From contig CAVVVI010000004.1 of the NCBI GenBank assembly GCA_963751795.1, forward strand, positions 1,426,001 to 1,490,000: DNA of 64,000 nucleotides, in the 5' to 3' direction. Position numbers and translations under genes: made by a program. Below the pieces are notes generated by a model. It searched no databases. It had not been told where the DNA came from and saw nothing but the letters and a program-made list of their open reading frames with translations. Source of the stretch: BOG-908 sp963751795 (GTDB taxonomy: Bacteria; Pseudomonadota; Alphaproteobacteria; Acetobacterales; Acetobacteraceae). The first letter of the stretch is position 1. Every line of letters begins with the position of its first letter. Of this stretch, positions 47,085 to 56,881 are shown piece after piece.

Positions 47085-47764
47085 CGTGCATCGCCGGTCA
47101 GGGCAAGCCGGTATCCGATCCCACGCACCGGTTCGACCCGCACGGATGATTGCAGGAGGGCCAGCTTTCGCCGCACGCGAGAGACGGTCGCCTCGAGTGC
47201 GTTGGACGACACGTCGTCGGCAAAACCGTAAAGGCTGTCGGCCAAGGCGTCGCGCACCACGACGCGGTCGCCGTTGCGGATCAGCGTCTCGAACAGCATG
47301 CCTTCGCGCCTGGTCAGGTCCATGCTGCGGCCGCCCACGCTGGCCAGGCGACCTACGGGATCGAAGCCGAGGTCGCCGAAGCTGAAGTGAGGAGTTTCCC
47401 GCTGGCCGGGGCGGCGGAGGACGGCACGTAGCCGCGCCTCAAGTTCCCTCAATTCGAACGGCTTGAGAATGTAGTCATCCGCACCGGCATCGAGCCCGGC
47501 GATACGATGGTCAACATGATCGCGCGCGGTCAGGATCAGAACGGGCATGGCCGGGCGGCGGGAGCGCAAGCCGCGCAGAACGTCCAGGCCATCCATATCG
47601 GGCAAACCCAGGTCGAGCACCGCGGCATCGTAGTCGGCCACGCCCGCCGCTTCCTGCGCCTCGCCCCCGGATTGCACCGCATCGACCGTGAACCCGTGCT
47701 CGCGCAGATGCGCAGCTATCATGGAACGTAGCGCGTCATGGTCTTCAACGACGAGCAATCTCAC
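47081..47764 (-). CDS. OmpR-family response regulator
   Basis: A 227-residue response regulator. The receiver domain has the acidic pair EDH, the phospho-accepting Asp in DYDAAVLDLGLPDMDGLDVL, and Thr/Lys in LILTARDHVDHR and YILKPFELRELEARLRAVL. A DNA-binding winged helix of the OmpR/PhoB type follows (RREGMLFETLIRNGDRVVVR, then VSSNALEATVSRVRRKL, VEPVRGIGYRLAL). The start is the GTG at 47764 (VRLLVVEDHD); upstream in-frame GTGs exist. It is first in the operon with the kinase. Its family binds 7+4+7 repeats like those before tonB and the receptor. Confidence 0.88.
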   Translation of the reverse strand: MRLLVVEDHDALRSMIAAHLREHGFTVDAVQSGGEAQEAAGVADYDAAVLDLGLPDMDGLDVLRGLRSRRPAMPVLILTARDHVDHRIAGLDAGADDYILKPFELRELEARLRAVLRRPGQRETPHFSFGDLGFDPVGRLASVGGRSMDLTRREGMLFETLIRNGDRVVVRDALADSLYGFADDVSSNALEATVSRVRRKLALLQSSVRVEPVRGIGYRLALTGDAR

Positions 47765-47821
47765 GTGCACCCCGCGCACCAGATTCCGAAAAGCCTAATG
47801 GTTCCGAACCCACGAGGATAG

Positions 47822-48130
47822 GTGGCGTGGGTTCTAGGTTTTGGGCATGCGATGGACGTAGCGGAAGAACTGGAGGGTTCCGGCTTGAAAACACGCCGAA
47901 GCGCGCGGCATCCATCGAGGAATCTCACCCCTGTCCCGGACCAGCCGGACCGTCGTGCGATCGAGCTGCACGGGGATCTTGCGACTATCCTGACCACCGC
48001 CAGGCGCTGGCACAAGGATCAAAAAGCAAAACCCTCCGTCCTGGTGCCTTAAAAGGCTCCGGAACGAAGGGTGAGGGTGATGTATTATCGGTGGTTGCGG
48101 GAGTCTGCAGCCGTCTTGATTTGCTGCGAT
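47822..48130 (+). pseudogene. Remnant of a serine recombinase C-terminus
   Basis: Residues read RRAIELHGDLATILTTARRW, close to the (A)IELxGDLAxIL motif near the C-terminus of large serine recombinases of alphaproteobacteria. A later frame reads DVLSVVAGVCSRLDL, resembling a degraded LVAGVGFEP tail. No catalytic part is present. It marks the left edge of the acquired region and matches the N-terminal recombinase debris at the right edge. Confidence 0.45.
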
Positions 48131-48462
48131 CCGCGGGATCAGAGGCCAAGGTGGCAAATGGGGAGCAAAATACCGGGCAGCGTCAATTTGTATCCGTTCG
48201 ACCTAACTCACTCACTCAGACGTCCCACGCTCTCAGCTACTAACTGGCAAGCCTGCTCCTACCAAGGTTGCGGATCTTTAGGGGGTCGCCGACGGGTGCA
48301 ACTTAGCTGAGAAGGTCGCTGGCTGGGAGACCTGGACCCGCTCCTGGCCGCCCTCAAGCCATTGATACGACTGTGCTCCGACCGGCCTTACCGGCCCGCC
48401 GGGGCGTCGCACCCCCTGACCGTGACACGCGGTCTCCCAGCGGGCCAATCACGAAGGCGGGC
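48131..48462. other. Region between recombinase debris and integrase
   Basis: About 330 bases without a convincing gene. Short frames are open but of poor composition and have no recognisable motif. The region may hold integration-site sequence or decayed element ends, but I find no clear direct repeat or tRNA here. Confidence 0.4.
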
Positions 48463-50265
48463 ATGGGCACCGGCATTAATCACCTCGTTCGGCGGGCCGG
48501 CTGCTACTGGTGGCGCCGGCGGATCGGGCGGCTCGTCGCCGTCGGGCTCGAGGACACCATCGCCCCGCTGCTCCACATCGCCGATCCGTTGTTGGCGCGC
48601 CGCCGTGCCCGCCGGTGCAGCGCCGCGTTCGATGATGCTATTATGCGGCTGATGGCCATGGACCGTCCTCCAACGCGGAGCGAGCTGAAGGCGATGTTGT
48701 ACGCCGTGTTCCGCGGCGTGCTCGACGACGGCAAGGAGTGGCGCGCGGCGCGCCCCCCGGGCGAGGCACCGGACTGGATCCCTTGTCCGCAGGACGATTC
48801 CCGCCACGAAGGCCTGGAACCGGAGCAGTGGCACTTGGTCCCGACTGAGCCACAGTTGATCGCCTGGCAGTGGCGCGACGTCGAGCTGCTGAACGACGCC
48901 GCCGTCGTCGAGCCCCTGGTTCGCCGCGCCATGAAGGAGGCGGGTGTTCCACAGCCTTCCGACGGGGTCCCGTGGCGTCGATATCTCCAGCTGGCACTTC
49001 GGGCCGCCGCCGACGCCCACGAGATCGACGCCCGCCGGGAACACGGCGATTTCTTCGCCGGATATCCAGCTTCATGCCGTATCCCGCCCGAGGCGATCTC
49101 GCCGTTCGGCCCGGAGCTACAGGAACCCTCGGCCACCTACGCCGACTGGATGGCTTCCAAGGTCAGCCGCAGCCCGAAGACACGGAGGCAGGGCGAGGCG
49201 GTACGGTCCTGTTTCTACGCCCTGGTCGACGAGCGGTCAGTGGCGGCCATCACTCAGGCAGTGGCCGAACGGTTCCGTGATCGGCTGCGACGCGTCCCAG
49301 GGCGAAATAGGAAAGGGATCTACGCAGGGTTGCCCCTGAGTGAGGCGGTCGCCGCCGCCGACGCGATCGAGGCGGCCCTGGAGGCCGGGGACGGGCCGAT
49401 ACGCCACGCCGGCAAGCTGTTTCCGCGGGACCGAGCTGGAACTCTAACGCTCCGAATCAGTCTAAAAACGATCAACCGGGACATGACCTTTCTCGTGGAC
49501 TGGCGCGGTTGGATGGCGCACTCCGACGAGCGGCGCGACCTGTTGGCCCGGGGACGGAACCCATTCACCGGCATGCTGATTGAAAAACGGACGGTGGCAA
49601 GGGAGCGCTGCGAGCGGTCGCAAGCGTCGCTCCTTCACCAGCGAGGAGGTCGCGCGGTTGGTGGCGAACTTGCTCATTCCCGGTGCGGAGGAGGACGACG
49701 ACGAACGTCCTGGGGCACGCCGCTGTGCGGTACTCATCGCAATGTACCTCAGGGATGCGGCTGGCAGAGATCGTGCAGCTTCGCGTCGCAGATGTCCGCC
49801 GCGAGGCGGATGTCGACTTCTTCGACCTGTCTGAGGACGGAAGCTGAAGACGGAGGCCGGGGCGACGCAGATTCCGATACACCCGGCGTTGGTGGATGCA
49901 CGGGTCCTTGAACTGGTGTCAGCCCGTCGCGCCGAGGGCGCCGACGACCTACTGCCCCGGGCGGCCACGGACGTCGGACATCAGCGGCGGACGAACGCAC
50001 TGTCGAAGTGGTTGGGCCGATTTCGGCACGGGCTCGGTATCACGTCGCCGGCGAAAACGTTCCACGCGACGAGGCACACGTTCGCCGACGCCCTGCGCTC
50101 TTCGGCGGATGGACGCGACGCGCTCTGCGACCGGATCGATCCTCGGTCACGAATCGGGCGGCGTGGGAGCCCGGCTATACACACGACCCCTGCCGCTCAG
50201 CCGTAAATACGAGCTTGTCGCAAGTGTTGATTACCGCGCGTTTATGTGCCCTGAAGCCGCCAGAA
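48463..50265 (+). pseudogene. Tyrosine recombinase/phage integrase with several frameshifts
   Basis: An integrase of ~590 residues if repaired. It starts MGTGINHLVRRAGCYWWRRR, the N-terminal DUF6538-type motif of island integrases. The arm-binding/core-binding part is in one frame to about 49590. Then frames must change near 49600 (RRSFTSEEVARLVANLL), 49750 (GMRLAEIVQLRVADVRREAD, first catalytic Arg), 49838 (KLKTEAGATQIPIHPALVD) and 50135. Catalytic residues are seen as HATRHTFADAL, then LGHESGGVGARLY with the nucleophile Tyr. All steps are single-base. Orientation and place suit a genomic-island integrase. It may be inactive or only mis-sequenced. Confidence 0.8.
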
Positions 50266-50354
50266 CGCGTGCCCTTTCGCTCCGGCAAGGGGTCACAGCT
50301 CCGCAGCCGAATCTGACTGGGCGCCGGCTTAGTGAAGGGGATAGTGCCCTTACT

Positions 50355-52260
50355 TCACGCGAACGGCTGCAAGGTCGCCGCGTCCGGCCAGATCAGGCGC
50401 GCGGCTTCGAACAACTCCAGCGACCGCTGCCTGATGGTGCCCTCATTCCAAACTTCTGGATAGCCGCGGACGAGGCGACAATTGAGCTGCAACCTGGCAT
50501 GTTCGTCGAGAGCAGCTCGTTTCCCGCGGGCGCCGTGCCTGGGGTCCACCCAAGCGGAGTTGGACAGCGCGGGATTCAGCTTTCCACTGACCAGGGTGAG
50601 ATTGCCGATGCCGTGCAACGCCTGCTCACGCTCCGCGCGGGTGTTCTCGCCATTCGGCAGCGGGTAGTTCGCCTCCCATTGTTGCGGCATGACGTGCTCG
50701 ATCTCGAGCCTGGAGAAATCGAACGCGACGATGGGTTCGCCCTTTGTCCCCACCGTCTGATAATGCTCCTCAAGGGCCTGGAGGATCATAACGACGCGAC
50801 TGCGTCGGATGCTGCCGTAGAACTTCTGCCGACACCACTGTGTGCGGAAGCGCTCGTCATCGGGCCAACGATTAGGCCCCGTCGTCAGTCCGCCGAGGGT
50901 AGCGACCAGGACCGGAGCGGCAGGAGCGCCCGGCCCCGCCGCAGCCAATGCCTTGAGCAAATCAATCGCTAGAGTGCCGTAGGCCCTGGTCTCGTCCCAG
51001 CAGATCGTACGCCGCACCAGGTAGCTCTCGAGGACGATGGCCGCTGCATCCCGATCCGAATCGCTGGAACCGGGCCGGCCCATGAGTTCCAGCAACAAGG
51101 GATGAAAGGCGGCGAAGTCGAGCTTAGCCAGCCTCGCCAGGAACCGGTGGAAGGCGGGATGTGCCAGTCGGAACGTTGATCTCGCGGAAGCGGTGGCCAT
51201 CGGTATGTATATCCGCCATCAATCCGACGAGGTCGTCGGCCGGCGCGGGATCGTCCGGCGCCCTATGGCGCGGCGACGCGTATCGGAGGAATCGATCGTA
51301 GAGGTGGCGCGACGGAATGGGCTCGTGCGTGCGCCGGATCAACCAATTCTGCAGGAAGGTGTCGACGCGCGCCCGCGCGGCATGTCCGCTGCCGCTCTTG
51401 CCTCGCCAATAGTCGGGGTCAAGGTCGAGGAACTGCCAATGCGCCTCGTATAATCGCAGCAGATCGTGCGTCTTCTGCCGCGTAGCTTCCCAAAGCAGCC
51501 AATTCTTCATCAGGTCCGCCGGAAGCAAAGGCGCCCCGTTGGCGTTCAGCGTCTCGAAGATAGCCTGCGGCTCGTCCGTGTGGTCCAGGTCGAGCACGAT
51601 CAGGCGAAGGTGCTCCTTCAACGCCGCTCCGAACGCGGTGGCGCGGGCGGCACGTGCCGAGTCGTGATGAAGCCAAGCGACGATCGCTTCGTGAAAGAAC
51701 GAATATGCCTTCGCCAGCTGGCTCTCGCTCCCCAGCAGCGCGCCCGGACCCGAGGCGTCCATCACCTCCTGAAAAGCGGCACGGTCATGATTGGTCGGCC
51801 AGACCTTGTACTTCTCCTCCTTAGTGTCGAAGGCAGGGTTGAATGTCAGGGTCCCCACTTGCCTGGATGCTACGTCCGCGCGGTGTTCCCCAACCTCGTC
51901 CCCGGCAGATCTCGCCTCCAAAGACAGCGCGGCGAGGGCATGCTCGGCCGCGCGCAGCAACACCTGTAGCGTGGTAAGCCGCTGCTGGCCGTCGATGACC
52001 TCGCGACGGGGAATGCTGCCCGTCGCGCTCTGCGCCTGCTCCAAGACGACCGTCCCGAGGAAATGCCCGGCGACGACCTGTTCGGCGCGGGTCATCATCA
52101 CGCGATCGGCCAAGTTGGATATATCCTGCCAGAGCGGCTCCCACTGGTCCTCGCGGTTCCAGACGTATGGGCGCTGGAAGAGCGGCACGGTATGGCGGAC
52201 CTCCGATCCAAAGATCTTCACGAGAGGCAAGTAGTTCGGTTGCATCGACGTCGGCTCCAT
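50355..52260 (-). pseudogene. DUF262/DUF1524 protein (GmrSD-like), one frameshift
   Basis: About 635 residues if repaired. The N-terminal DUF262 domain has HTVPLFQRPYVWNREDQWEP, HFLGTVVLEQ and REVIDGQQRLTTLQVLL, the DGQQR nucleotide-binding motif. Near 51150 (after HTDGHRFREIN) a one-base shift leads to FHRFLARLAKLDFAAFHPLL. The C-terminal DUF1524 HNH-like nuclease shows FSRLEIEHVMPQQWEANY, LHGIGNLTLVSGKLNPALSN and the final His/Asn residues. This is the GmrSD/type IV restriction architecture, which cleaves modified phage DNA. The ATG at 52260 begins MEPTSMQPNYLPLV. It is divergent from zorA. Confidence 0.82.
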
Positions 52261-52449
52261 GATCGCGCGGCAGGCTGGCCTTTCAGCCACTCACCTGAAT
52301 TTCTGCTGGCGGCAGGCATACAACACACCGATTGGTTGTGCGAATTCGTTGCAACCTCGCTATATTGATCGGCGCGGGAGGGATGGTTGCGCCGCAATCC
52401 ACGGCTAGCCCCTATCTCCCGCAAACGCGCGCCCGCGGGCGCAATCGTA

Positions 52450-54610
52450 ATGAATTCATGTCCCGGGAGCATCATAGGCTTGCCACAATTCATCGTCGGA
52501 CCGTTCAAGTCCCTGGTCGGCGCGATCGTCAGCATGATCGCTCACTTCAACTCCCGCGACACAGCCTTCATTGTTGCGTTCGGCATCTTGATCGGGAGCG
52601 CGCTCATCTGGGCGATGCCCATTTTGCGCCTGCACCTGGCGTTCACGCGCCACATGGGTGGAGCGATAGCTTCCGTGCGGCGTGCGACCGCGCACGCGGG
52701 ATGGTCAGCGGAAGACATGCTCGCCGCGGCGGACGAGGCGATGTCGAACAACGCCTTCCTCGCCGAGTTGTGGCGACCATACAGGGCGGCGCTACGCCCT
52801 GATCCGCGTCTGGAAGGCCGCTTCGTCAATCCCGTCGACCCTCAGGCCTGGTTCGCCTATGAGCGGCTGCCCGGCCGCGGCTACGAGAAATGGGCGTCGA
52901 CGTTGGCGGGTGTGACGCTCACCCTCGGCCTGTTGTTCACCTTCGTCGGACTGACCGCCGCACTGTTCAAGGTCGGCGACGTCGGCACAGACACCACAAA
53001 GCTGAGGGAGGCAATATCCGAAATCCTGCGCATCAGCTCGGCGAAGTTCATCACGTCCATGGCCGGAATCCTAGCCTACATTGCCTGGACCCTCGTTGCA
53101 CGTTCTTACGCGTCGGCCCAAGCCAAGCTGGCCCATCGCCTCGCCTCCGCAATCCAGGGGCTGAGCGCACCGGTCACCCCTGAATCGATCCTACTGGACG
53201 GGCTCGAAGAGTCCCGGCGCCAGACCTCCCGCCTCAAGACGCTGGCCGACGACATGGCGGTTGCCTTGGACGCCAGCCTGAACAAGGTGCTGGGGGCGAG
53301 GTTGGACGGCCTTCCCGAACTCTTCGGGAACGCCCTGCAGCCGGCGCTCGAACGTTCGGTGCGTCCCGTGGTCGAAGCCATCCAGGGCATGGGCGGCAGC
53401 ATCGGCGACGGCAACCAGGCGGCCTTGGAACGCATGATCGGCGAATTGAGGACGGAGGTCGCGAATTCGGCCGGCACCGAGATGCGGATGTTGTCGGAGT
53501 CCATGCGCGAGGCGGCTGGAGAACTGGCCGCCGCCAAGTTAGGAATAGGCAGCGGCGGGACTGAATTCGGCGAGGCGATCGCCCGCGCCGCGGCGCAGAT
53601 GAGCGCTTCGACCGAACGGATGTCGGAGGCAATGGGCGGCCGGGCTATGGAGATCGACCAACGGATGGCCAGAATCGAGGGCGCCCTCTCCGCGGGCGCC
53701 GGCCGCTTCCAGGACATGGGGGACAGCATGTCCAGGCAGATGTCCGATGGCCTGGCCAAGGCGATGGAGAGCATGGCGGCCGCGGCCTCCGAGGGCGCGA
53801 GGGTCGCACGCGAGACCTCGCAGGCTGCTCTTGCCCCGGTCCTGGAGGACATGCTGGCGCTGATGCGGGAGCTTCGCCGGTCGGCGGACGAGAGCGGGGG
53901 CGCCCTGGTCGCCGGCGGACGGGCCGCGGCGTCGGGATTGGAAGCCGCGCTGGCCAAGGCGGGTGCAGACCTCTCCTCGGCATCGCGGGTCGCTTCCGAC
54001 GAACTGGCGGATGCGTTCCGGCGCTCGACCGGCACCATGGTGGACGGCGTCGAGGAGGCGCTGGGCGGATATAAGACCGCGACGGACGCGCTGGCCGCCC
54101 GCCTCGCGCAGGTGGAGCAGGGCTTCGGCGCGCTGGAACGGGCGGTGGCCCGCAACGTGAGCCAACTCGACGAGACCGGGGGCGTGCTCAGTGCGGCCGG
54201 CCGCACCTTCGGGGCGGCGTCCGACCAGCTCAGGCAAGCGGCCGGCCCCGTGCTGACCACGCTGCAATCCGTGGAAGGCGCAGCCGCCGCCACGAGGGAT
54301 TCCCTTCGGGCCATGCAGGATACGGGCGGCGCCCTGCGGGATACGGCGGCCGCGATGACGTGCATCCTCCGCGGCGGCGGCGCAGGCGTTCGCCTCCTAC
54401 GAAAACCGCTTCGCGGGCGTGGACGAGGGCCTGGGACGAACCATAGCGACGATGCGCGACGGCGTCGTCGAACTCGGGGAGCGCGTGACGGAGGTCGTGC
54501 AGGGCTATGACGACCACCTGGCGCGGGCCATCGGCAGCCTTCGGTCCGGCGTGTCGGAGATGAAGGACGCCATCGAGGAGCTCGGCGACAAGCTGCCGGT
54601 CGCGGCCTGA
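52450..54610 (+). pseudogene. zorA: Zorya anti-phage protein ZorA (MotA/ExbB-like motor), one frameshift
   Basis: About 720 residues if repaired. Helices near residues 37-58 (AFIVAFGILIGSALIWAMPI), 150-173 (STLAGVTLTLGLLFTFVGLT) and 200-217 (FITSMAGILAYIAWTL) form the MotA/TolQ/ExbB proton-channel unit. The rest, about 490 residues, is a long Ala/Ser-rich coiled tail, as in type I ZorA. At about 54360 (DTAAAMT) one extra base shifts to ASSAAAAQAFASYENRFAGV and ends ELGDKLPVAA. The start at 52450 is chosen from context; a TTG at 52387 gives a longer version. Directly followed by zorB with a 1-base gap. Flagellar MotA is excluded by the tail and neighbours. Confidence 0.82.
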
Positions 54611-54611
54611 C

Positions 54612-55526
54612 ATGTTCGCCTCCCGCACTCCCAGCAGGACCGAGGACGAGCAGAAGGACGTCTTCGCGCCGGTCGCCGACCTCATGGTCGGCGTGGTGTT
54701 CATCTTCATCATCCTCATTCTCGCGATCTCGCTCGACCTCTCGACCGAGAGGGCGGTGCCGCAGAGCACCTACGACGCGGAGGTTGCGAAGAACCGGGTG
54801 TTGACGACCGACAACGCCAAGCTCACCGAATTCGTGCGCTTCGTGAGGGATAGCCAGATCGCGCCGCTGATGCAGCGATTGTCACAGGCCGACCGGACGC
54901 GGACGGCCATCCTCAACGACATGCAGGCGCGTCTCGCCGCCCAGGACGTCCACGTGAAGGTGGATCCCGAGGCCGGAACGCTGATGCTGCCCAGCACCAC
55001 CCTGTTCGCGAGCGGCCAGGCGGAGCCCACGGTCCCGGACGGCCGCGAGACCATCCTCAAGCTGGGCCAGGTCATGTCGGACGTGCTGCCGTGCTATTCG
55101 CCGCCCGCCGGCGCCACGGCGCGCGCGACGGGCTGCGGGGGGGCGGTGCAGGTCAGCAACGTAAGCGCGGTCTACGTCGAGGGGCACACGGACGTCGTCC
55201 CCTACGGATCGCCGAACGGGCGGTTCCGGAACAACTGGGACCTGTCGGCCGGCCGCGCGATCGAGGCGTTCACCCTCATCCGCGACAGATACGACGGCTT
55301 GCGGTCGCTGAAGAACCAGGATGGTGACGCCGTGCTCGGCGTCAGTGGCTACGCCGACACCCGCCCGGCGGACCGGGAGGGCGGCGACCGGAACGCACCC
55401 GAAAGGGCCGACCAGGATCGTCGGATCGAGGTCCGGGTCATCATGTCGACGAACGAGCAGCTCGTCGGTGCGGTGCTCAAGGAGCTTAAGGAAAGGCTGG
55501 CGAGTGTCGATGGGCTTGTCCGCTGA
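54612..55526 (+). CDS. zorB: Zorya anti-phage protein ZorB (MotB-like, OmpA domain)
   Basis: A 304-residue protein. One membrane helix near residues 19-42 (PVADLMVGVVFIFIILILAI) has a conserved Asp (Asp23) at the start, as in the proton-binding Asp of MotB and ZorB. A short coiled linker precedes the peptidoglycan-binding OmpA domain (VYVEGHTDVVPYG, RNNWDLSAGRAIEAFTLI, VSGYADTRPAD and a final RRIEVRVIM). With ZorA it forms the membrane stator complex that senses phage infection. This is an intact gene of the system and fits type I arrangement. The zorC start overlaps its last bases. Confidence 0.88.
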   Translation: MFASRTPSRTEDEQKDVFAPVADLMVGVVFIFIILILAISLDLSTERAVPQSTYDAEVAKNRVLTTDNAKLTEFVRFVRDSQIAPLMQRLSQADRTRTAILNDMQARLAAQDVHVKVDPEAGTLMLPSTTLFASGQAEPTVPDGRETILKLGQVMSDVLPCYSPPAGATARATGCGGAVQVSNVSAVYVEGHTDVVPYGSPNGRFRNNWDLSAGRAIEAFTLIRDRYDGLRSLKNQDGDAVLGVSGYADTRPADREGGDRNAPERADQDRRIEVRVIMSTNEQLVGAVLKELKERLASVDGLVR

Positions 55527-56875
55527 GCTTGCCCGGGCCTCGCCCCGGGTCCCCAGGCCAGTCACGCCGGCGAGGAAGTGCGGGCTGGAATTGCAGGCGG
55601 ACGCCATGGCGGAAGCGTTCGGCGGGATCGCGAGGGATACCGAACCGCCGCCGGACCTCCTCGCCAGTTTGGAGCAGAAGCTGCTTCGGCAGCCCGAAGC
55701 GCTGCAAGGGCTCGTGAGGCGGGAGCTGAAGGCCGCTCCCTATGTGATATGGGGTTCGGACCCGAGATGGCGTTCAGACGCGGAGTTCATCGGGCGCTAC
55801 CTCGGCGAGGTGGCCGCCAAATGGCCGACGGGGCCGAGGCGACTGTGGCGCCACCACGTGATGAACTTCGACGCGGGCAGCCCCGCGACGCGCGTCCTCG
55901 CGGCGTGGCTGGGCGACCGGCTAGCACAATTGCCGGATGGCCTGCAGGCCTTATCCAAGGCCTATGCCCTCATGGAGATCGAGCGGGCGCCGGCCGTCAT
56001 GGCCGGCGCGGTGCTGTCACGTGGGACGCCATCGGCGGACTTCGAGGGCGTCGGCCTCGGTGCCGACGCCATGCGCGCATCCGGATTGTCGGTCGAGACG
56101 CTTGATGCCGTCGGCAGGCTGCTGTCTGAAGGATCCGTTGCCGAGCGGGTCCCGGAACTCGTTGAGGGCGCTGCTGGCCGGCGATCCCGCCGACGCCATC
56201 ACCGCCGCGTCTTGTGGGCAGCCTACCCGGGATCGAGCCTTGCGGTCGCTGGTGGATGGACTTGTCGCCTGGCAAACAAGGATCGACCCTGACGGCCAGG
56301 CCCCCGAACCCACGCTGGACTTCCTGTTGGCCCTCAACGGCGACCCGCGATTCGCGAGGAGCCGCTGGCAGGGCCGGGTGGCTCCTGGATCCATAGACGC
56401 CGCCGAGCGCTGGCTGAGCCGCAAGACGATCGACGCCTTCTTCCGGGTCGTCGACGCGCTGAGGACCGACCGGCCCGACATGTGGCGGGAGCGTCGCGCG
56501 TTTTGGATGTCCTACCTGCCCCACGTGGCGAGGGCGTGGCTGGTGGTCGGTCCCCATGGCGTCGCCCTGGCGGAGCGCGAGGGGGTGCGCTTCGGGAGGT
56601 TCGTCACGGGCGACGGGACGATGGCGGATCACTGCGGCCTGGTGCTGCAGGTCAGGAGCGCATGCGTCCTGGAGATGAACAAGAACGGCAGCGCCATCTT
56701 CTGGCATTCGGGCGCACCCGGCTTGCCCGGTCCTTTCGACGAGACCTACAACCGCGCGGCCCTGCGATCGCGTCGCACGATGCAGGAAGTGTTTGTGGAG
56801 CGCCACGTTCCGGGCACCTGGCAGCGCAAGTTCAGGGACCGCCTGTTCCAGATGACCGGCTTGGACGTGCGGTAG
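55504..56875 (+). pseudogene. zorC: Zorya anti-phage protein ZorC (EH_Signature), one frameshift
   Basis: About 456 residues if repaired. The start is the GTG at 55504, seven bases after GAAAGG; an ATG two codons later is possible. An all-helical protein with GPRRLWRHHVMNFDAGSPAT, then SEGSVAERVPEL at about 56158, where one extra base shifts to LRALLAGDPADAITAASCGQ. The later part has FWMSYLPHVARAWLVVG, TMADHCGLVLQ and VFVERHVPGTWQRKFRDRL, fitting the EH_Signature family named for its Glu/His motif. In type I Zorya ZorC is a soluble effector or DNA-binding partner. It overlaps zorB's end and is 6 bases from zorD. Confidence 0.8.
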
Positions 56876-56881
56876 GCGGTC

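Noticed and set aside
53106..54365. 419-codon minus-strand frame rich in Ser/Ala
   Set aside because: Antisense to the zorA coiled tail; its composition mirrors the Ala/Ser-rich tail and no start or neighbour supports it.
52450..55526. Flagellar MotA/MotB or TolQ/TolR-type stator
   Set aside because: The ~490-residue coiled tail, the EH_Signature and helicase-nuclease neighbours, and absence of flagellar or Tol genes favour Zorya.
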